From Bradyrhizobium neotropicale (GTDB lineage: Bacteria > Pseudomonadota > Alphaproteobacteria > Rhizobiales > Xanthobacteraceae): a stretch of DNA of 64,000 nt. The notes below the pieces were generated by a model. That model worked only from the letters and a program-made list of their open reading frames with translations. It had not been told where the DNA came from and ran no database searches. Location: positions 216,725 to 280,724 of the forward strand of contig NZ_LSEF01000090.1 of the NCBI RefSeq assembly GCF_001641695.1. Reading direction: 5' to 3'. The translations under genes were made by a program, and so were the position numbers. This document shows positions 27,916-36,726 of this stretch, one piece after another. Numbering within the stretch: position 1 is the first letter of the stretch; each line of letters starts with the position of its first letter.

Positions 27916-29160
27916 CTACTTCATCGGCCAGGTCGCCTCGGCGATCGCGGCCTGCGGCGGGAAGACAGTGACGAACTTGCCGCCACGATATTGCAGCAGC
28001 ACCGGGTCGGCGTCGTTGTTCTGGCCCATCTCGTCGAACTTGACGCGCTTCCAGGGCATGATGGTCTGCTCGCCCGGGATGTCGGTGGCGGCCAGCGCAT
28101 CGCGGATCTTCTCGCCGTCGGCCGACTTGGCGCGGTTGATCGCATCCGCCAGGATGATCAGGCCCATGAACTGGCGCGAGGTGAGGTCGTTGAGGTCCTT
28201 GCCCGACTTTGCCTTGAACATCTCGTTGATCTTGCCGACCATCGGGCGCTTCTGAGCGAGGTCAAGCGAGAAGGTGCCGCGCGAGATCACGCCTTCGAGC
28301 TTGTCGCCGACGGCGTCATACAGCGCCTTCTCGGAGAAGCCGGCGTCCTGCGCCACGATCGCGTTCGGCTTGTAGCCGAGCTCGGCCATGGTCTTGACCA
28401 GGAGGATACCGTCGGTGGTGTAGCTGGAGGGCATCAGAACGTCGGCGTTCGCGGTCTTGAGCTGCTGCACTTCGGCGGACAGCGACGGCGAGTTGGCGCG
28501 GTACTTGATGTCGGAGACGATCTTGTAGCCGCGCTCGCCCGCGATCTTGGCCTGGGCGTTGCCGGAGTCGGTGCCGAAGATAGTGTCCTCGTGGAACAGC
28601 GCCAGCGTCTCGATCTTGGTGCCCTTCTTCTTCATGGCATCGAAGAAGTCGAACATCGCGGCCGAGTACATCTCGTCGTGCGGTGAAGCGCGGAAGTAAT
28701 ATTTCAGGCCGCGGCGATGCAGGCTCGGCGAGGAGTTGTCGGCGGACACGAACGGGATCTGGTAGCGTTCGCAGATCTGGCTAACCGTGACGGCGACCGC
28801 GCTCTGATAGGTCCCGATGATGGCGGAGACCTTCTCCTGCGTGATCAGGCGCTCCGCCTCGGCGCGGCCCTTCTGCGGATCGGCCTGGTGGTCGGCGAAC
28901 ACGAGGCGAACCTTGGCGCCACCGAGGCCGGGCAGGCCCTCGCCCTTCGCCAGCGGCAGGTCGAAATCGGTATCCTTGTTGATGACCTCCAGCGCGGTCT
29001 CATAGGCCTTCTGCGCATCGATGCCCTGCTGCGCGCTGCCGCCGGAGAACGGATAGATCACGCCGATCACGACTTCCGAGGTCTGCGCGCGGGCCGCGAG
29101 CGGCATCAGTGCGGCAGTGGCGGTGGCACCCAACAATACGTCGCGGCGAGTGATCGTCAT
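27916..29160 (-). CDS. livK: Liv-type ABC transporter substrate-binding protein
   Basis: Periplasmic-binding protein fold I, 414 residues. The N-terminus MTITRRDVLLGATATAALM holds a twin-arginine-like motif (TRRDVLL) and a hydrophobic stretch ending AARA, so Tat export is likely. The mature start SEVVIGVIYPFSGG is typical of Leu/Ile/Val-binding-like proteins, and FVSADNSSPSLHRRG and TYQSAVAVTVSQ line the ligand cleft. It starts at 29160 after an AGGGGAC ribosome site. Cargo unknown; neighbouring enzymes suggest an amide, ureido or hydroxy acid compound. Confidence 0.9.
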   Translation of the reverse strand: MTITRRDVLLGATATAALMPLAARAQTSEVVIGVIYPFSGGSAQQGIDAQKAYETALEVINKDTDFDLPLAKGEGLPGLGGAKVRLVFADHQADPQKGRAEAERLITQEKVSAIIGTYQSAVAVTVSQICERYQIPFVSADNSSPSLHRRGLKYYFRASPHDEMYSAAMFDFFDAMKKKGTKIETLALFHEDTIFGTDSGNAQAKIAGERGYKIVSDIKYRANSPSLSAEVQQLKTANADVLMPSSYTTDGILLVKTMAELGYKPNAIVAQDAGFSEKALYDAVGDKLEGVISRGTFSLDLAQKRPMVGKINEMFKAKSGKDLNDLTSRQFMGLIILADAINRAKSADGEKIRDALAATDIPGEQTIMPWKRVKFDEMGQNNDADPVLLQYRGGKFVTVFPPQAAIAEATWPMK

Positions 29161-29248
29161 GGCAAAGTCCCCTGTTACCCATTTTGGTTCATCGAATGGA
29201 GCGATTGATAGACGCCGTAAAGCCTGAAGAAGCAGCAACCGCTGCCCA

Positions 29249-30064
29249 CTAAATCACGGCCATGTTCTTGTTCTTGAGATCCGTCACCAGCATCAGCCCC
29301 GGCGAATGCGTGATCGCGAACGGTAGCTTGGCAGCATTGATGACCGATTGCGGCGTGACGCCGCAGGCCCAGAACACGGGGATCTCGTCATCGGCGACCG
29401 GCACGGGATCACCGTAATCGGGCTTCGAGATATCCTTGATGCCGATCAGATGCGGATGACCGAGATGCACCGGCGCGCCGTGGACGGCCGGATAGCGCGA
29501 GGTGATCTGCACCGCGCGGATCGCATCGGCCGACTTGAACGGACGCATCGACACCACCATGGGGCCGGCGAATGGACCCGACGGGCTGCACGCGATGTTG
29601 GTGCGGTACATCGGCACCCGCACATCGTGCTCGATGTGACGGATCGGCATGCCCTCGTCGAGCAGCGCCTCCTCGAACGAGAAGGAGCAGCCGAGCACGA
29701 AGGTGACGAGATCATCGCGCCAATGCTTGGACACGTCGGTCGGCTCGTCGACGACCTCGCCGTCGCGCCAGACGCGGTAGCGCGGCACGTCGGTGCGGAT
29801 GTCGAGATCGGCGCCGAGCGCGGGGATGTGCGGGCTGCCGACGTCGGACATGCCGATGATCGGGCACGGCTTCGGATTGAGCTGGCAGAAGCGATGAAAG
29901 GCGCTGGCGTATTTCTCGGGCAGGATCGCCAGATTGCCCTGGACGAAGCCTGGGGCGATGCCGGCGGTGGAGGCGACGCGCCCGTCGCGGTAGGCGAGCC
30001 GGGCCTGACGGCTCGGGAGGGCGTCGGGCGTTTCAGTTTGCTGCGCTGCCACCAAAACAGTCAT
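29249..30064 (-). CDS. DUF1445 hydro-lyase / D-glutamate cyclase family protein
   Basis: 271-residue protein of the DUF1445 family; the vertebrate relative converts D-glutamate to 5-oxo-D-proline. Family segments visible are [59 protein letters not shown] and CGVTPQSVI near the C-terminus. It starts at 30064 and is the first gene of the operon that continues with livK (88 bp downstream). It is divergent from the LysR gene with a 9-bp palindrome between. Bacterial members have mostly unproven reactions, so the substrate here is open. Confidence 0.85.
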   Translation of the reverse strand: MTVLVAAQQTETPDALPSRQARLAYRDGRVASTAGIAPGFVQGNLAILPEKYASAFHRFCQLNPKPCPIIGMSDVGSPHIPALGADLDIRTDVPRYRVWRDGEVVDEPTDVSKHWRDDLVTFVLGCSFSFEEALLDEGMPIRHIEHDVRVPMYRTNIACSPSGPFAGPMVVSMRPFKSADAIRAVQITSRYPAVHGAPVHLGHPHLIGIKDISKPDYGDPVPVADDEIPVFWACGVTPQSVINAAKLPFAITHSPGLMLVTDLKNKNMAVI

Positions 30065-30144
30065 GTGATCGACCTGCCTATAAACTCGACAAGGACAGCC
30101 AACACCAAGCATGCTATAAAGTCTAATCGTCCTTTCTAATCAAT

Positions 30145-30167
30145 ATCGATAAAGCGGATTTATCGAT
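30145..30167. promoter_or_regulatory. Perfect 9-bp palindrome, probable LysR-type operator
   Basis: ATCGATAAA (30145-30153), spacer GCGGA, TTTATCGAT (30159-30167). It lies in the 119-bp divergent gap between the DUF1445 operon and the LysR gene, 17 bases before the LysR start. The size and A/T-flanked T-N11-A-like dyad fit a LysR recognition site. Confidence 0.7.
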
Positions 30168-30183
30168 CGGGAAATTCCTTTCA

Positions 30184-31101
30184 ATGCTGGACTTCAAATC
30201 GATCGAAACGTTCCTCTGGGTCGTGAAGCTCGGCAGCTTCCGCGGCGCGGCGGCGCGGCTCAACACCACCCAGCCGGCGATTTCCCAGCGCATCGCCCAG
30301 CTCGAACGCGAGATGGGCGTGAAGTTGCTCAACCGCGATCATCGCGTGGCATCGCCAACGCCGAGCGGTCGGCAGATGATGGTCTACGCAGAAAAGCTGA
30401 TCGGCCTGCGCGCGGCGATGATGGCCGAGATCGGCGACCGGTCCGCGATGCGCGGCGTGATGCGTCTCGGCGTCGCCGAAACCATCGTGCACACCTGGCT
30501 GCCGCGACTCGTCAAAAGCGTGAACGAGCTCTATCCGAACCTGTCGCTGGAGATCGAGGTCGACATCACGCCGAACCTGACCGCGCGCCTGCTCGGCCAG
30601 GAAATCGAACTCGCATTTGTGGTGGGACCGCTGTCGACCTCGGGCGTGCACAACCGCGTACTCGCCGATTATCCGATCGGTTTTCTTGCGAGCCCCTCGC
30701 TCGGCCTCGGCCGCGGCCCGGTGACACGGGCCGAGCTTGCACGGTTCCCGATCATCACCTTCCCGCGCAAGACGCGGCCCTACGAGGTGGTGCGCGAGGT
30801 GTTCGACCGGCCGGAGCTGCCGCCGATCCGCCTGCACGCCTCCGCCTCGCTCGCGACCGTCATCCACATGGCGGTCGAGGGACTCGGCATCGCCGTGATC
30901 CCGGCGGCGATCGTCGAGAACGAGCTCGCGGACGGACGGCTGCAACTGCTCGACACCGACCTCAACATCGCACCGCTGACGTTCACGGCAAGCTGGCTCG
31001 CCTCGCCCGACGTCGTGGCAGTGGAGCGCGTCGCCGAGCTTGCCCGGCAGATCGCGCAGAGCAGCCTCGCGGTTGACGCCGCCGTGACGGCGCGTCATTG
31101 A
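30184..31101 (+). CDS. LysR family transcriptional regulator
   Basis: 305-residue LysR-type regulator. The N-terminal winged helix-turn-helix reads SIETFLWVVKLGSFRGAAARLNTTQPAISQRI in consecutive segments, with a linker helix to about residue 85 and a periplasmic-binding-like effector domain (GVMRLGVAETIVHTWLP, then VEGLGIAVIPAAIV). It is divergent from the DUF1445-liv operon and upstream of the carbamoylase gene, so it likely controls one or both in response to the imported compound. The dyad at 30145-30167 is the likely site. Confidence 0.93.
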   Translation: MLDFKSIETFLWVVKLGSFRGAAARLNTTQPAISQRIAQLEREMGVKLLNRDHRVASPTPSGRQMMVYAEKLIGLRAAMMAEIGDRSAMRGVMRLGVAETIVHTWLPRLVKSVNELYPNLSLEIEVDITPNLTARLLGQEIELAFVVGPLSTSGVHNRVLADYPIGFLASPSLGLGRGPVTRAELARFPIITFPRKTRPYEVVREVFDRPELPPIRLHASASLATVIHMAVEGLGIAVIPAAIVENELADGRLQLLDTDLNIAPLTFTASWLASPDVVAVERVAELARQIAQSSLAVDAAVTARH

Positions 31102-31124
31102 ATCAGTCGCCGGACAACTAAATC

Positions 31125-31203
31125 GTCATTCCGGGGCGACGCGTCAGCGTCGAACCCGGAATCTCGAGATTTCGGGTTCGCGCTTTGGGTGCCCCGGAAT
31201 GAC
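31125..31203. repeat. Interspersed palindrome, family B
   Basis: GTCATTCCGGGGCGACGCG to GTGCCCCGGAATGAC with inner AACCCGGAATCTCGAGATTTCGGGTT. It fills most of the gap between the LysR gene and the amidohydrolase gene. Confidence 0.78.
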
Positions 31204-31221
31204 AAGTGAGAGAACGACCGC

Positions 31222-32472
31222 ATGAGCCGAGCCGCCACCAATCTGCAAATCGATTCCGCCCGCCTCTGGGGCTCCATCCACGAGACCGCGCAATTCGGCG
31301 CGACGGCCAAGGGCGGTGTGCGGCGGCTGACGCTGAGTGCCGAAGACAAGCAGGTGCGCGACTGGTTCCGCAAGGCCTGCGAGGACGCCGGACTGGAGGT
31401 GCATGTCGATGCGCTCGGCTCGATGTTCGGATTGCGCAAGGGGCGAGACATGTCGAAGCCGCCCGTCGGCATCGGCTCGCATCTAGACACCCAGCCGACC
31501 GGGGGCAAGTATGACGGCATCCTGGGCACGCTCGGCGCACTCGAAGTCATCCGCACGCTGAACGATGCCGGCATCGAGACCGAAGCGCCGATCTGTGTCG
31601 TCAACTGGACCAACGAGGAAGGCTCGCGCTTTGCACCTGCGATGATGGCCTCTGCCGCCTATGTCGGCGACTTCACCACCGACGACATCCTCTCGCGCAA
31701 GGACGTCGAGGGCGTCACGGTCGGCCAGGCACTCGACGGCATCGGCTATCGCGGCGACAAGCCGGTCGGCTTCCAGAAGCTCGGCTGCTTCGTCGAATTG
31801 CACATCGAGCAGGGCCCGATCCTGGAGGCCGAAGGCAAGACCATCGGCGTGGTCGATTCCGGCCAGGGCGTGTTGTGGTACGACGGCAAGATCACCGGCT
31901 TCGAGAGCCATGCCGGCTCGACGCCGATGCCGCTGCGGCGGGATGCACTGGCCACGCTGTCCGAGATCGTACTGGCGATGGAGGCCACTGCGAAGAAGCG
32001 CGGGCCGAAGGCGGTCGGCACCATCGGCGAAGCCATCATCGCCAACCCCTCGCGCAATGTCATTCCCGGCGAGATCGCCTTCACGGTGGATTGCCGCAGC
32101 GCCGATGCGACCATCATGGATGCGCTCGACCGCGACCTGCGCGCCGCGATTGCCGAGATCGCCGCGCGCCGCAAGGTCGAGGTGAAGCTCGACCTGGTCT
32201 GGCGCAAGCCGCCGACGCACTTCGATCCGAAGCTCATCGCGGCCGTCGAGAACGCGGCCAGGACGCTCGGCTATTCCAGCCGCCACATCACTTCCGGCGC
32301 CGGCCATGACGCCTGCAACCTCAATACCGTCATTCCGGCCGCGATGGTGTTCGTGCCCTGTAAGGACGGCATCAGCCACAACGAGCTGGAAGACGCCACG
32401 CAGCCCGACTGTGCCGCGGGCACCAACGTGCTCATGCACACCGTGCTGGCGATCGCCGGCGTCGCGTCCTGA
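31222..32472 (+). CDS. M20-type Zn-dependent amidohydrolase (N-carbamoyl-L-amino acid hydrolase / allantoate amidohydrolase family)
   Basis: 416-residue metal-dependent hydrolase. Metal ligands are readable in order: GSHLDTQPTGGKYDG (His, Asp), NWTNEEGSRF (Glu pair), ELHIEQGPILE and the late SGAGHDA. The dimerisation domain has GFESHAGSTPMPLRRDAL. The family releases CO2 and ammonia from N-carbamoyl amino acids or opens allantoate and beta-ureido acids. The next gene follows after 12 bp, so it forms an operon with the two dehydrogenases. The exact ureido substrate is unknown. Confidence 0.9.
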   Translation: MSRAATNLQIDSARLWGSIHETAQFGATAKGGVRRLTLSAEDKQVRDWFRKACEDAGLEVHVDALGSMFGLRKGRDMSKPPVGIGSHLDTQPTGGKYDGILGTLGALEVIRTLNDAGIETEAPICVVNWTNEEGSRFAPAMMASAAYVGDFTTDDILSRKDVEGVTVGQALDGIGYRGDKPVGFQKLGCFVELHIEQGPILEAEGKTIGVVDSGQGVLWYDGKITGFESHAGSTPMPLRRDALATLSEIVLAMEATAKKRGPKAVGTIGEAIIANPSRNVIPGEIAFTVDCRSADATIMDALDRDLRAAIAEIAARRKVEVKLDLVWRKPPTHFDPKLIAAVENAARTLGYSSRHITSGAGHDACNLNTVIPAAMVFVPCKDGISHNELEDATQPDCAAGTNVLMHTVLAIAGVAS

Positions 32473-32484
32473 TCGGAGAAAAAC

Positions 32485-33396
32485 ATGCGCGGAGTTTTCG
32501 TCGACGCCAATCAAGCCATGGCCGTGATCATGGAGCGGCTCACGAGGCCCGGCGATCCCAAAGTGCGGATCCATCGCGATCCCGACATCAAGCCGGAGCA
32601 GTATCCCGAGATTCTCGACGGCGCCGAGATCGCGATCGTCGACCACACCGCGCTGCCGACCGAGGTTGCGAAGAAGTGCGCAGGGCTCAAGCACGTGGTG
32701 TTCCTCGGCACCGGCGCCCGCAGCTACATGAATCCTGAGGAGCTTAGCCAGCTCGGCATCTCCGTGCATCTGATCAAGGGCTATGGCGACACCGCGGTGG
32801 CGGAATCCGCGATCGCGCTGATGTGGGGCTCGGCCCGCGTCATCGCGATGATGGATCGCGAGATGCGAGCCGGCAACTGGCTGCGCGAGGACGGCATGCA
32901 GCTCACCGGCAAGACGCTCGGCCTGATCGGCTTCGGCGGCATCGCCGCGGAAGTCGCGCGCATCGCCTCAGGCAGCGGCATGAAGGTGATCGCCTGGAAC
33001 CGCTCGCCGAAGAGCCATCCGGGCGTGGAGTTCACCGATCTCGACACGGTGCTGGCCAGAAGCGACGTGGTGTCGCTGCATCTGCTGCTCAACGACGAGA
33101 CGCGCGGCATGATCACGCGCGAGAAGATCGCGAAGATGAAGCCGGGCGTCGTGCTCATCAACACCGCGCGTGGCGCGATCGTCGACGAGCAGGCGATGAT
33201 CGATGCGCTGAAGTCGGGCCACATCCGCCATGCCGGCCTCGACGTCTTCAACATCGAGCCGCTGCCAGCCGATCATCCGCTCACGAAACTGCCGAACGTG
33301 ACGCTGTCGGCGCATTCGGCGTTCCGCACGCCGGAGGCGAGCGAGAACCTGATTTTTGCGGCATGGGAACACTGCCGCCGGATCGCGAAAGGATAA
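32485..33396 (+). CDS. D-isomer-specific 2-hydroxyacid dehydrogenase family protein
   Basis: NAD(P)-dependent dehydrogenase of 303 residues. The Rossmann loop LIGFGGIAAEVA has Ala in place of the third Gly. Catalytic triad segments follow: NTARGAIVDE (Arg), the Glu region GLDVFNIEPL, and SAHSAF with the catalytic His. It interconverts a 2-oxoacid and a 2-hydroxyacid. Middle gene of a three-gene unit with the amidohydrolase before it and an Ldh-family enzyme 11 bp after it, so two hydroxyacid enzymes of unrelated folds act together. Confidence 0.88.
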   Translation: MRGVFVDANQAMAVIMERLTRPGDPKVRIHRDPDIKPEQYPEILDGAEIAIVDHTALPTEVAKKCAGLKHVVFLGTGARSYMNPEELSQLGISVHLIKGYGDTAVAESAIALMWGSARVIAMMDREMRAGNWLREDGMQLTGKTLGLIGFGGIAAEVARIASGSGMKVIAWNRSPKSHPGVEFTDLDTVLARSDVVSLHLLLNDETRGMITREKIAKMKPGVVLINTARGAIVDEQAMIDALKSGHIRHAGLDVFNIEPLPADHPLTKLPNVTLSAHSAFRTPEASENLIFAAWEHCRRIAKG

Positions 33397-33407
33397 GAAC
33401 AACAACA

Positions 33408-34481
33408 ATGGCCGATTACCGCACCATCAAAGCCGAGCCGCTCACCAACGTCATCCGCGCCATCGCCAAGGCCGGCGGCTCCACGGACCGCGAAGCGGAC
33501 CTCGTTGCAACCAACCTCGTCGAAGCAAACCTGAAAGGCCACGATTCGCACGGCGTCGGCATGATCCCGCGCTATGCCGAAGCGGTCAGCGAGGGCGGCC
33601 TCGCCGTAAACCAGCACGTCAAGATCGTGATGGATACGGGCCCCCTGCTCACGCTCGACGGCCTCACCGGCTACGGCCAGGTGATGGGTTTTGAGGCGAT
33701 GGAACTGGGCGCCGAGCGAGCCAAGAGCAACGGCGTGTGCGTCGTCGGTCTCTCCAACGCGCATCATATCGGCCGCATCGGCCATTGGGCCGAGCAGTGC
33801 ATCGACCATGGCCTCGTCTCGATCCACTTCGTCAACGTGATCTCGCGGCCCATCGTTGCACCCTGGGGCGGCAGCGATGCGCGCCACGGCACCAACCCGT
33901 TCTGCGTCGGCATCCCGCGCACGGGCAAGGAGCCGATCGTGCTCGACTTCGCAACCAGCAAGATCGCGCAGGGCAAGACCCGCGTCGCCTTCAACAAGGG
34001 CGTCGAGCTCGAGCCCGGCACCATCATCGACAACGAGGGCAAGCCGACCGTCAATCCGCGCTACACCGTGATCGCGCCGCACGGCGCCATCCTGCCATTC
34101 GGCGAGCACAAGGGCTCGGGGCTCGCACTGGTGTGTGAAATCCTGGGCGGCGCGCTTTCGGGCGGCGAGACTGTCAAAGGCCCGGCCGACGGCAAGCGCC
34201 GCGTCCTCAACGGGATGCTCTCGATCATCATCGACCCGACCAAACTCGGCACCGCCGAGAACCTCGCGCGTGAAGTCGAGAGCTTCGTCGCCTGGCATAC
34301 GGGCTCGCCCCCCGGCCCTGGCGTCGACAAGGTGAAAATCGCCGGCGACCCCGAGCGCGAAACGAAGACGAAGCGTTTGGCCGAAGGTATCCCGGTCGAT
34401 CCGAACACCTGGCAGGAGATTTTGGATGCCGGGAAGAAGTTTGGGCTGGATCAGGCGGCGATCGAGAAGATCGCGGGCTAG
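33408..34481 (+). CDS. Ldh family oxidoreductase (malate/L-lactate/ureidoglycolate dehydrogenase type)
   Basis: NAD(P)-dependent dehydrogenase of the non-Rossmann Ldh2/MDH2 family, 357 residues. Family landmarks are GHDSHGVGMIPRY near residue 45, VGLSNAHHIGRIGHWAEQC near 115, PWGGSDARHGTNPFCVGIPR and PFGEHKGSGLALVCEIL. Members oxidise L-lactate, malate, ureidoglycolate or sulfolactate. With a carbamoylase-like gene two places upstream, a ureidoglycolate-like substrate is possible but unproven. A long in-frame extension from 32823 overlaps the previous gene and is not real. Confidence 0.9.
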   Translation: MADYRTIKAEPLTNVIRAIAKAGGSTDREADLVATNLVEANLKGHDSHGVGMIPRYAEAVSEGGLAVNQHVKIVMDTGPLLTLDGLTGYGQVMGFEAMELGAERAKSNGVCVVGLSNAHHIGRIGHWAEQCIDHGLVSIHFVNVISRPIVAPWGGSDARHGTNPFCVGIPRTGKEPIVLDFATSKIAQGKTRVAFNKGVELEPGTIIDNEGKPTVNPRYTVIAPHGAILPFGEHKGSGLALVCEILGGALSGGETVKGPADGKRRVLNGMLSIIIDPTKLGTAENLAREVESFVAWHTGSPPGPGVDKVKIAGDPERETKTKRLAEGIPVDPNTWQEILDAGKKFGLDQAAIEKIAG

Positions 34482-34492
34482 CTGCCTCCTTC

Positions 34493-34525
34493 ACCGTCGT
34501 CCCGCCAAGGCCGGGACGACGGTGG
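34493..34525. terminator. Bidirectional hairpin between convergent genes
   Basis: Perfect 13-bp stem CACCGTCGTCCCG / CGGGACGACGGTG with a 7-base loop, 11 bases after the Ldh stop and ahead of the convergent tartrate dehydrogenase stop. No long T-run on either side, so it may be a repeat-derived 3' end structure rather than a classical terminator. Confidence 0.55.
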
Positions 34526-34568
34526 AGTTTGTTGCGGCGGCAGAGCTGACGCTCGCTGGCGCCCTGCC

Positions 34569-35642
34569 CTAATCCAGCATCTCCGCAACGGCCTTGCCGC
34601 AGGCCGTCGTGTCGGCGTTGCCGCCGAGATCCTTCGTCCGCAGGGTGCGTTCGGCGAGCGTGCGCTCGATCGCATCGACGATCGACTTGCCGGCTTCCTT
34701 CTCGCCGAGATGCTCGAACATCATCGCGCCCGACCAAATCATGCCGATCGGATTGGCGATGCCCTGCCCTGCGATATCCGGCGCCGAGCCGTGCACCGGC
34801 TCGAACACCGAGGGGAAATTGCGCTCGGGATTGATGTTGCCGGACGGTGCGATGCCGATCGTGCCGGTGCAGGCGGGACCGAGATCAGAGAGGATGTCAC
34901 CGAACAGGTTCGAGCCGACCACGACGTCGAACCAGTCCGGATGCAGCACGAAGTTCGCGGTCAGGATGTCGATGTGGTACTTGTCCCACTTCACGCCCGG
35001 GAACTTCTTGGCCATCGCCTCCACGCGCTCGTCCCAATAGGGCATGGTGATCGAGATGCCGTTGGACTTGGTCGCCGAGGTCAAATGCTTCTTCGGCCGC
35101 GACTGCGCGAGCTCGAAGGCGAATTTCAGGATGCGGTCGACGCCGGTACGCGTCATCACCGTCTGCTGCGTGACGAACTCGCGGTCCGTATCCGGGAACA
35201 TGCGGCCACCGACGGAGGAATATTCGCCTTCGGTGTTCTCGCGCACCACCCAGAAATCGATGTCGCCGGGCTTGCGGTTTGCCAGCGGCGACTGCACGCC
35301 CGGCATCAGCCGCACCGGGCGCAGGTTCACATACTGGTCGAACTCGCGGCGGAATTTTATGAGCGAGCCCCACAGCGAGACGTGATCCGGGATCTTGGCC
35401 GGCCAGCCGACCGCGCCGAAATAGATCGCGTCGTGCTTGCCGATCTTCTCCTTCCAGTCGTCCGGCATCATCTGGCCGTGCTTCTCGTAGTAATCCCACG
35501 AAGAGAAGTCGAAATGGTCGAAATGCACGGCGACACCGTGCTTCTTCGCCGCCGCCTCCAGAACGCGCAGTCCTTCGGGCATCACTTCCTTGCCGATGCC
35601 GTCGCCGGGAATGACTGCGATCCGGTATTGTTTCTTGCTCAT
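34569..35642 (-). CDS. Tartrate/D-malate dehydrogenase (isocitrate/isopropylmalate dehydrogenase family)
   Basis: NAD-dependent, metal-requiring beta-decarboxylating dehydrogenase of 357 residues. It shows IAVIPGDGIGKEVMPEG at the N-terminus, NLRPVRLMPG, the active-site segment VRENTEGEYSSVGGR, and the metal Asp pair in VGSNLFGDILSDLG. C-terminal PVHGSAPDIAGQGIANP contacts NAD. The tartrate dehydrogenase/TtuC type is favoured by the GRMFPDTDREFVTQQ segment. It is alone on the minus strand; start ATG at 35642 (a longer frame to 35732 lacks homology). It decarboxylates tartrate or D-malate to glycerate or pyruvate. Confidence 0.88.
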   Translation of the reverse strand: MSKKQYRIAVIPGDGIGKEVMPEGLRVLEAAAKKHGVAVHFDHFDFSSWDYYEKHGQMMPDDWKEKIGKHDAIYFGAVGWPAKIPDHVSLWGSLIKFRREFDQYVNLRPVRLMPGVQSPLANRKPGDIDFWVVRENTEGEYSSVGGRMFPDTDREFVTQQTVMTRTGVDRILKFAFELAQSRPKKHLTSATKSNGISITMPYWDERVEAMAKKFPGVKWDKYHIDILTANFVLHPDWFDVVVGSNLFGDILSDLGPACTGTIGIAPSGNINPERNFPSVFEPVHGSAPDIAGQGIANPIGMIWSGAMMFEHLGEKEAGKSIVDAIERTLAERTLRTKDLGGNADTTACGKAVAEMLD

Positions 35643-35797
35643 CGAGAACGTCCTTGGTTGGTCCGGCAGCCGCCGCCTTTTGATCGCCCTGCAATGGACC
35701 AAACTCGCAGGCAGTGCAACGCTGCACTGCAAGGTTGACCATGGCGCAGCCGACCGCCTACTGATTTGATCCTGTTCCCACCGAGCGAGAAGTCCCC

Positions 35798-36574
35798 ATG
35801 GATCTGCATCTGCGTGGCAAGCGCGTTTTGATCACGGGCGCGTCCAAGGGCATCGGCGCAGCCGCAGCCGAGGCGTTTGCCGAGGAAGGCGCGCATCTCC
35901 TGCTTGCCGCCCGCAGCGGCGACCAGCTCAAGGCGCTGGCCGATCGCCTGCGCTCCGCGCACCAGATCGATGCCACGACGAGCGTCGTCGACCTGCGCAA
36001 GGCTGAGGACGTCGCGCGGCTCGCCAGGGAGGCCGCCAATATCGACATCCTCGTCAACAACGCCGGCGACATTCCCGGCGGCTCGATCGACAAGATCGAC
36101 GAGGTGACCTGGCGGCACGCCTGGGAATTGAAGGTGTTTGGCTACATCAACCTGACGCGGCAGATCTACGCGCAGATGAAGGCGCGCGGCGGCGGCGTCA
36201 TCGTCAACGACATCGGCGCGGCCGGCGAGAAGTTCGATGCCAACTACATCTGCGGCAGTGCCGGTAACGCGGCACTGATGGCCTTCACCCGCGCGCTCGG
36301 GGGCAAGAGCCTCGCCGACAATATCCGCGTCGTCGGCATCAATCCCGGCCCGGTCGGCACCGACCGCCACGTCACGCTGCTCAAGACGCGTGCCAAGCAC
36401 CAATTCGGCGACGAGAACCGCTACAAGGAATTCCAGAAGGGCCTGCCGCTGGGCAGGCCGGCGCACGCGCGCGAGATCGGAGATCTCATGGCGTTCCTGG
36501 CATCGGATCGCTCCGGCTATACGTCGGGCGTGATCTACACGGTGGATGGCGGCATCAGCGCGGGGTGGGGATAG
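35798..36574 (+). CDS. SDR-like protein with altered catalytic residues
   Basis: 258 residues with an SDR Rossmann fold. The TGASKGIGAA cofactor loop is at 13-22, NNAG at 87-90, and the C-terminus GYTSGVIYTVDGG is normal. The active site is not: the Y-x-x-x-K motif reads Y150-I-C-G-S154, with Ser in place of Lys, and the Ser expected about 13 residues earlier falls in VNDIGAAG with no Ser. The fold and cofactor loop are intact. It could be a specialised subfamily with another mechanism, or a non-catalytic binding protein. Confidence 0.85.
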   Translation: MDLHLRGKRVLITGASKGIGAAAAEAFAEEGAHLLLAARSGDQLKALADRLRSAHQIDATTSVVDLRKAEDVARLAREAANIDILVNNAGDIPGGSIDKIDEVTWRHAWELKVFGYINLTRQIYAQMKARGGGVIVNDIGAAGEKFDANYICGSAGNAALMAFTRALGGKSLADNIRVVGINPGPVGTDRHVTLLKTRAKHQFGDENRYKEFQKGLPLGRPAHAREIGDLMAFLASDRSGYTSGVIYTVDGGISAGWG

Positions 36575-36616
36575 ATTCGGCACCGGCAAAAACCACGCTA
36601 CGCGCCCCCATACACC

Positions 36617-36695
36617 GTCATTGCGAGCGCAGCGAAGCAATCCAGGAATGTTCCCGCGGGAACAGACCGGATTGCTTCGCCGCGCTCGCAATGAC
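36617..36695. repeat. Interspersed palindrome, family A
   Basis: GTCATTGCGAGCGCAGCG to CGCGCTCGCAATGAC with inner GAAGCAATCCAG / CCGGATTGCTTC. It fills the 152-bp gap between the SDR-like gene and the amidase gene. Confidence 0.8.
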
Positions 36696-36726
36696 GACAC
36701 CAAGACCGGGCATAGGAGTAAAATAA

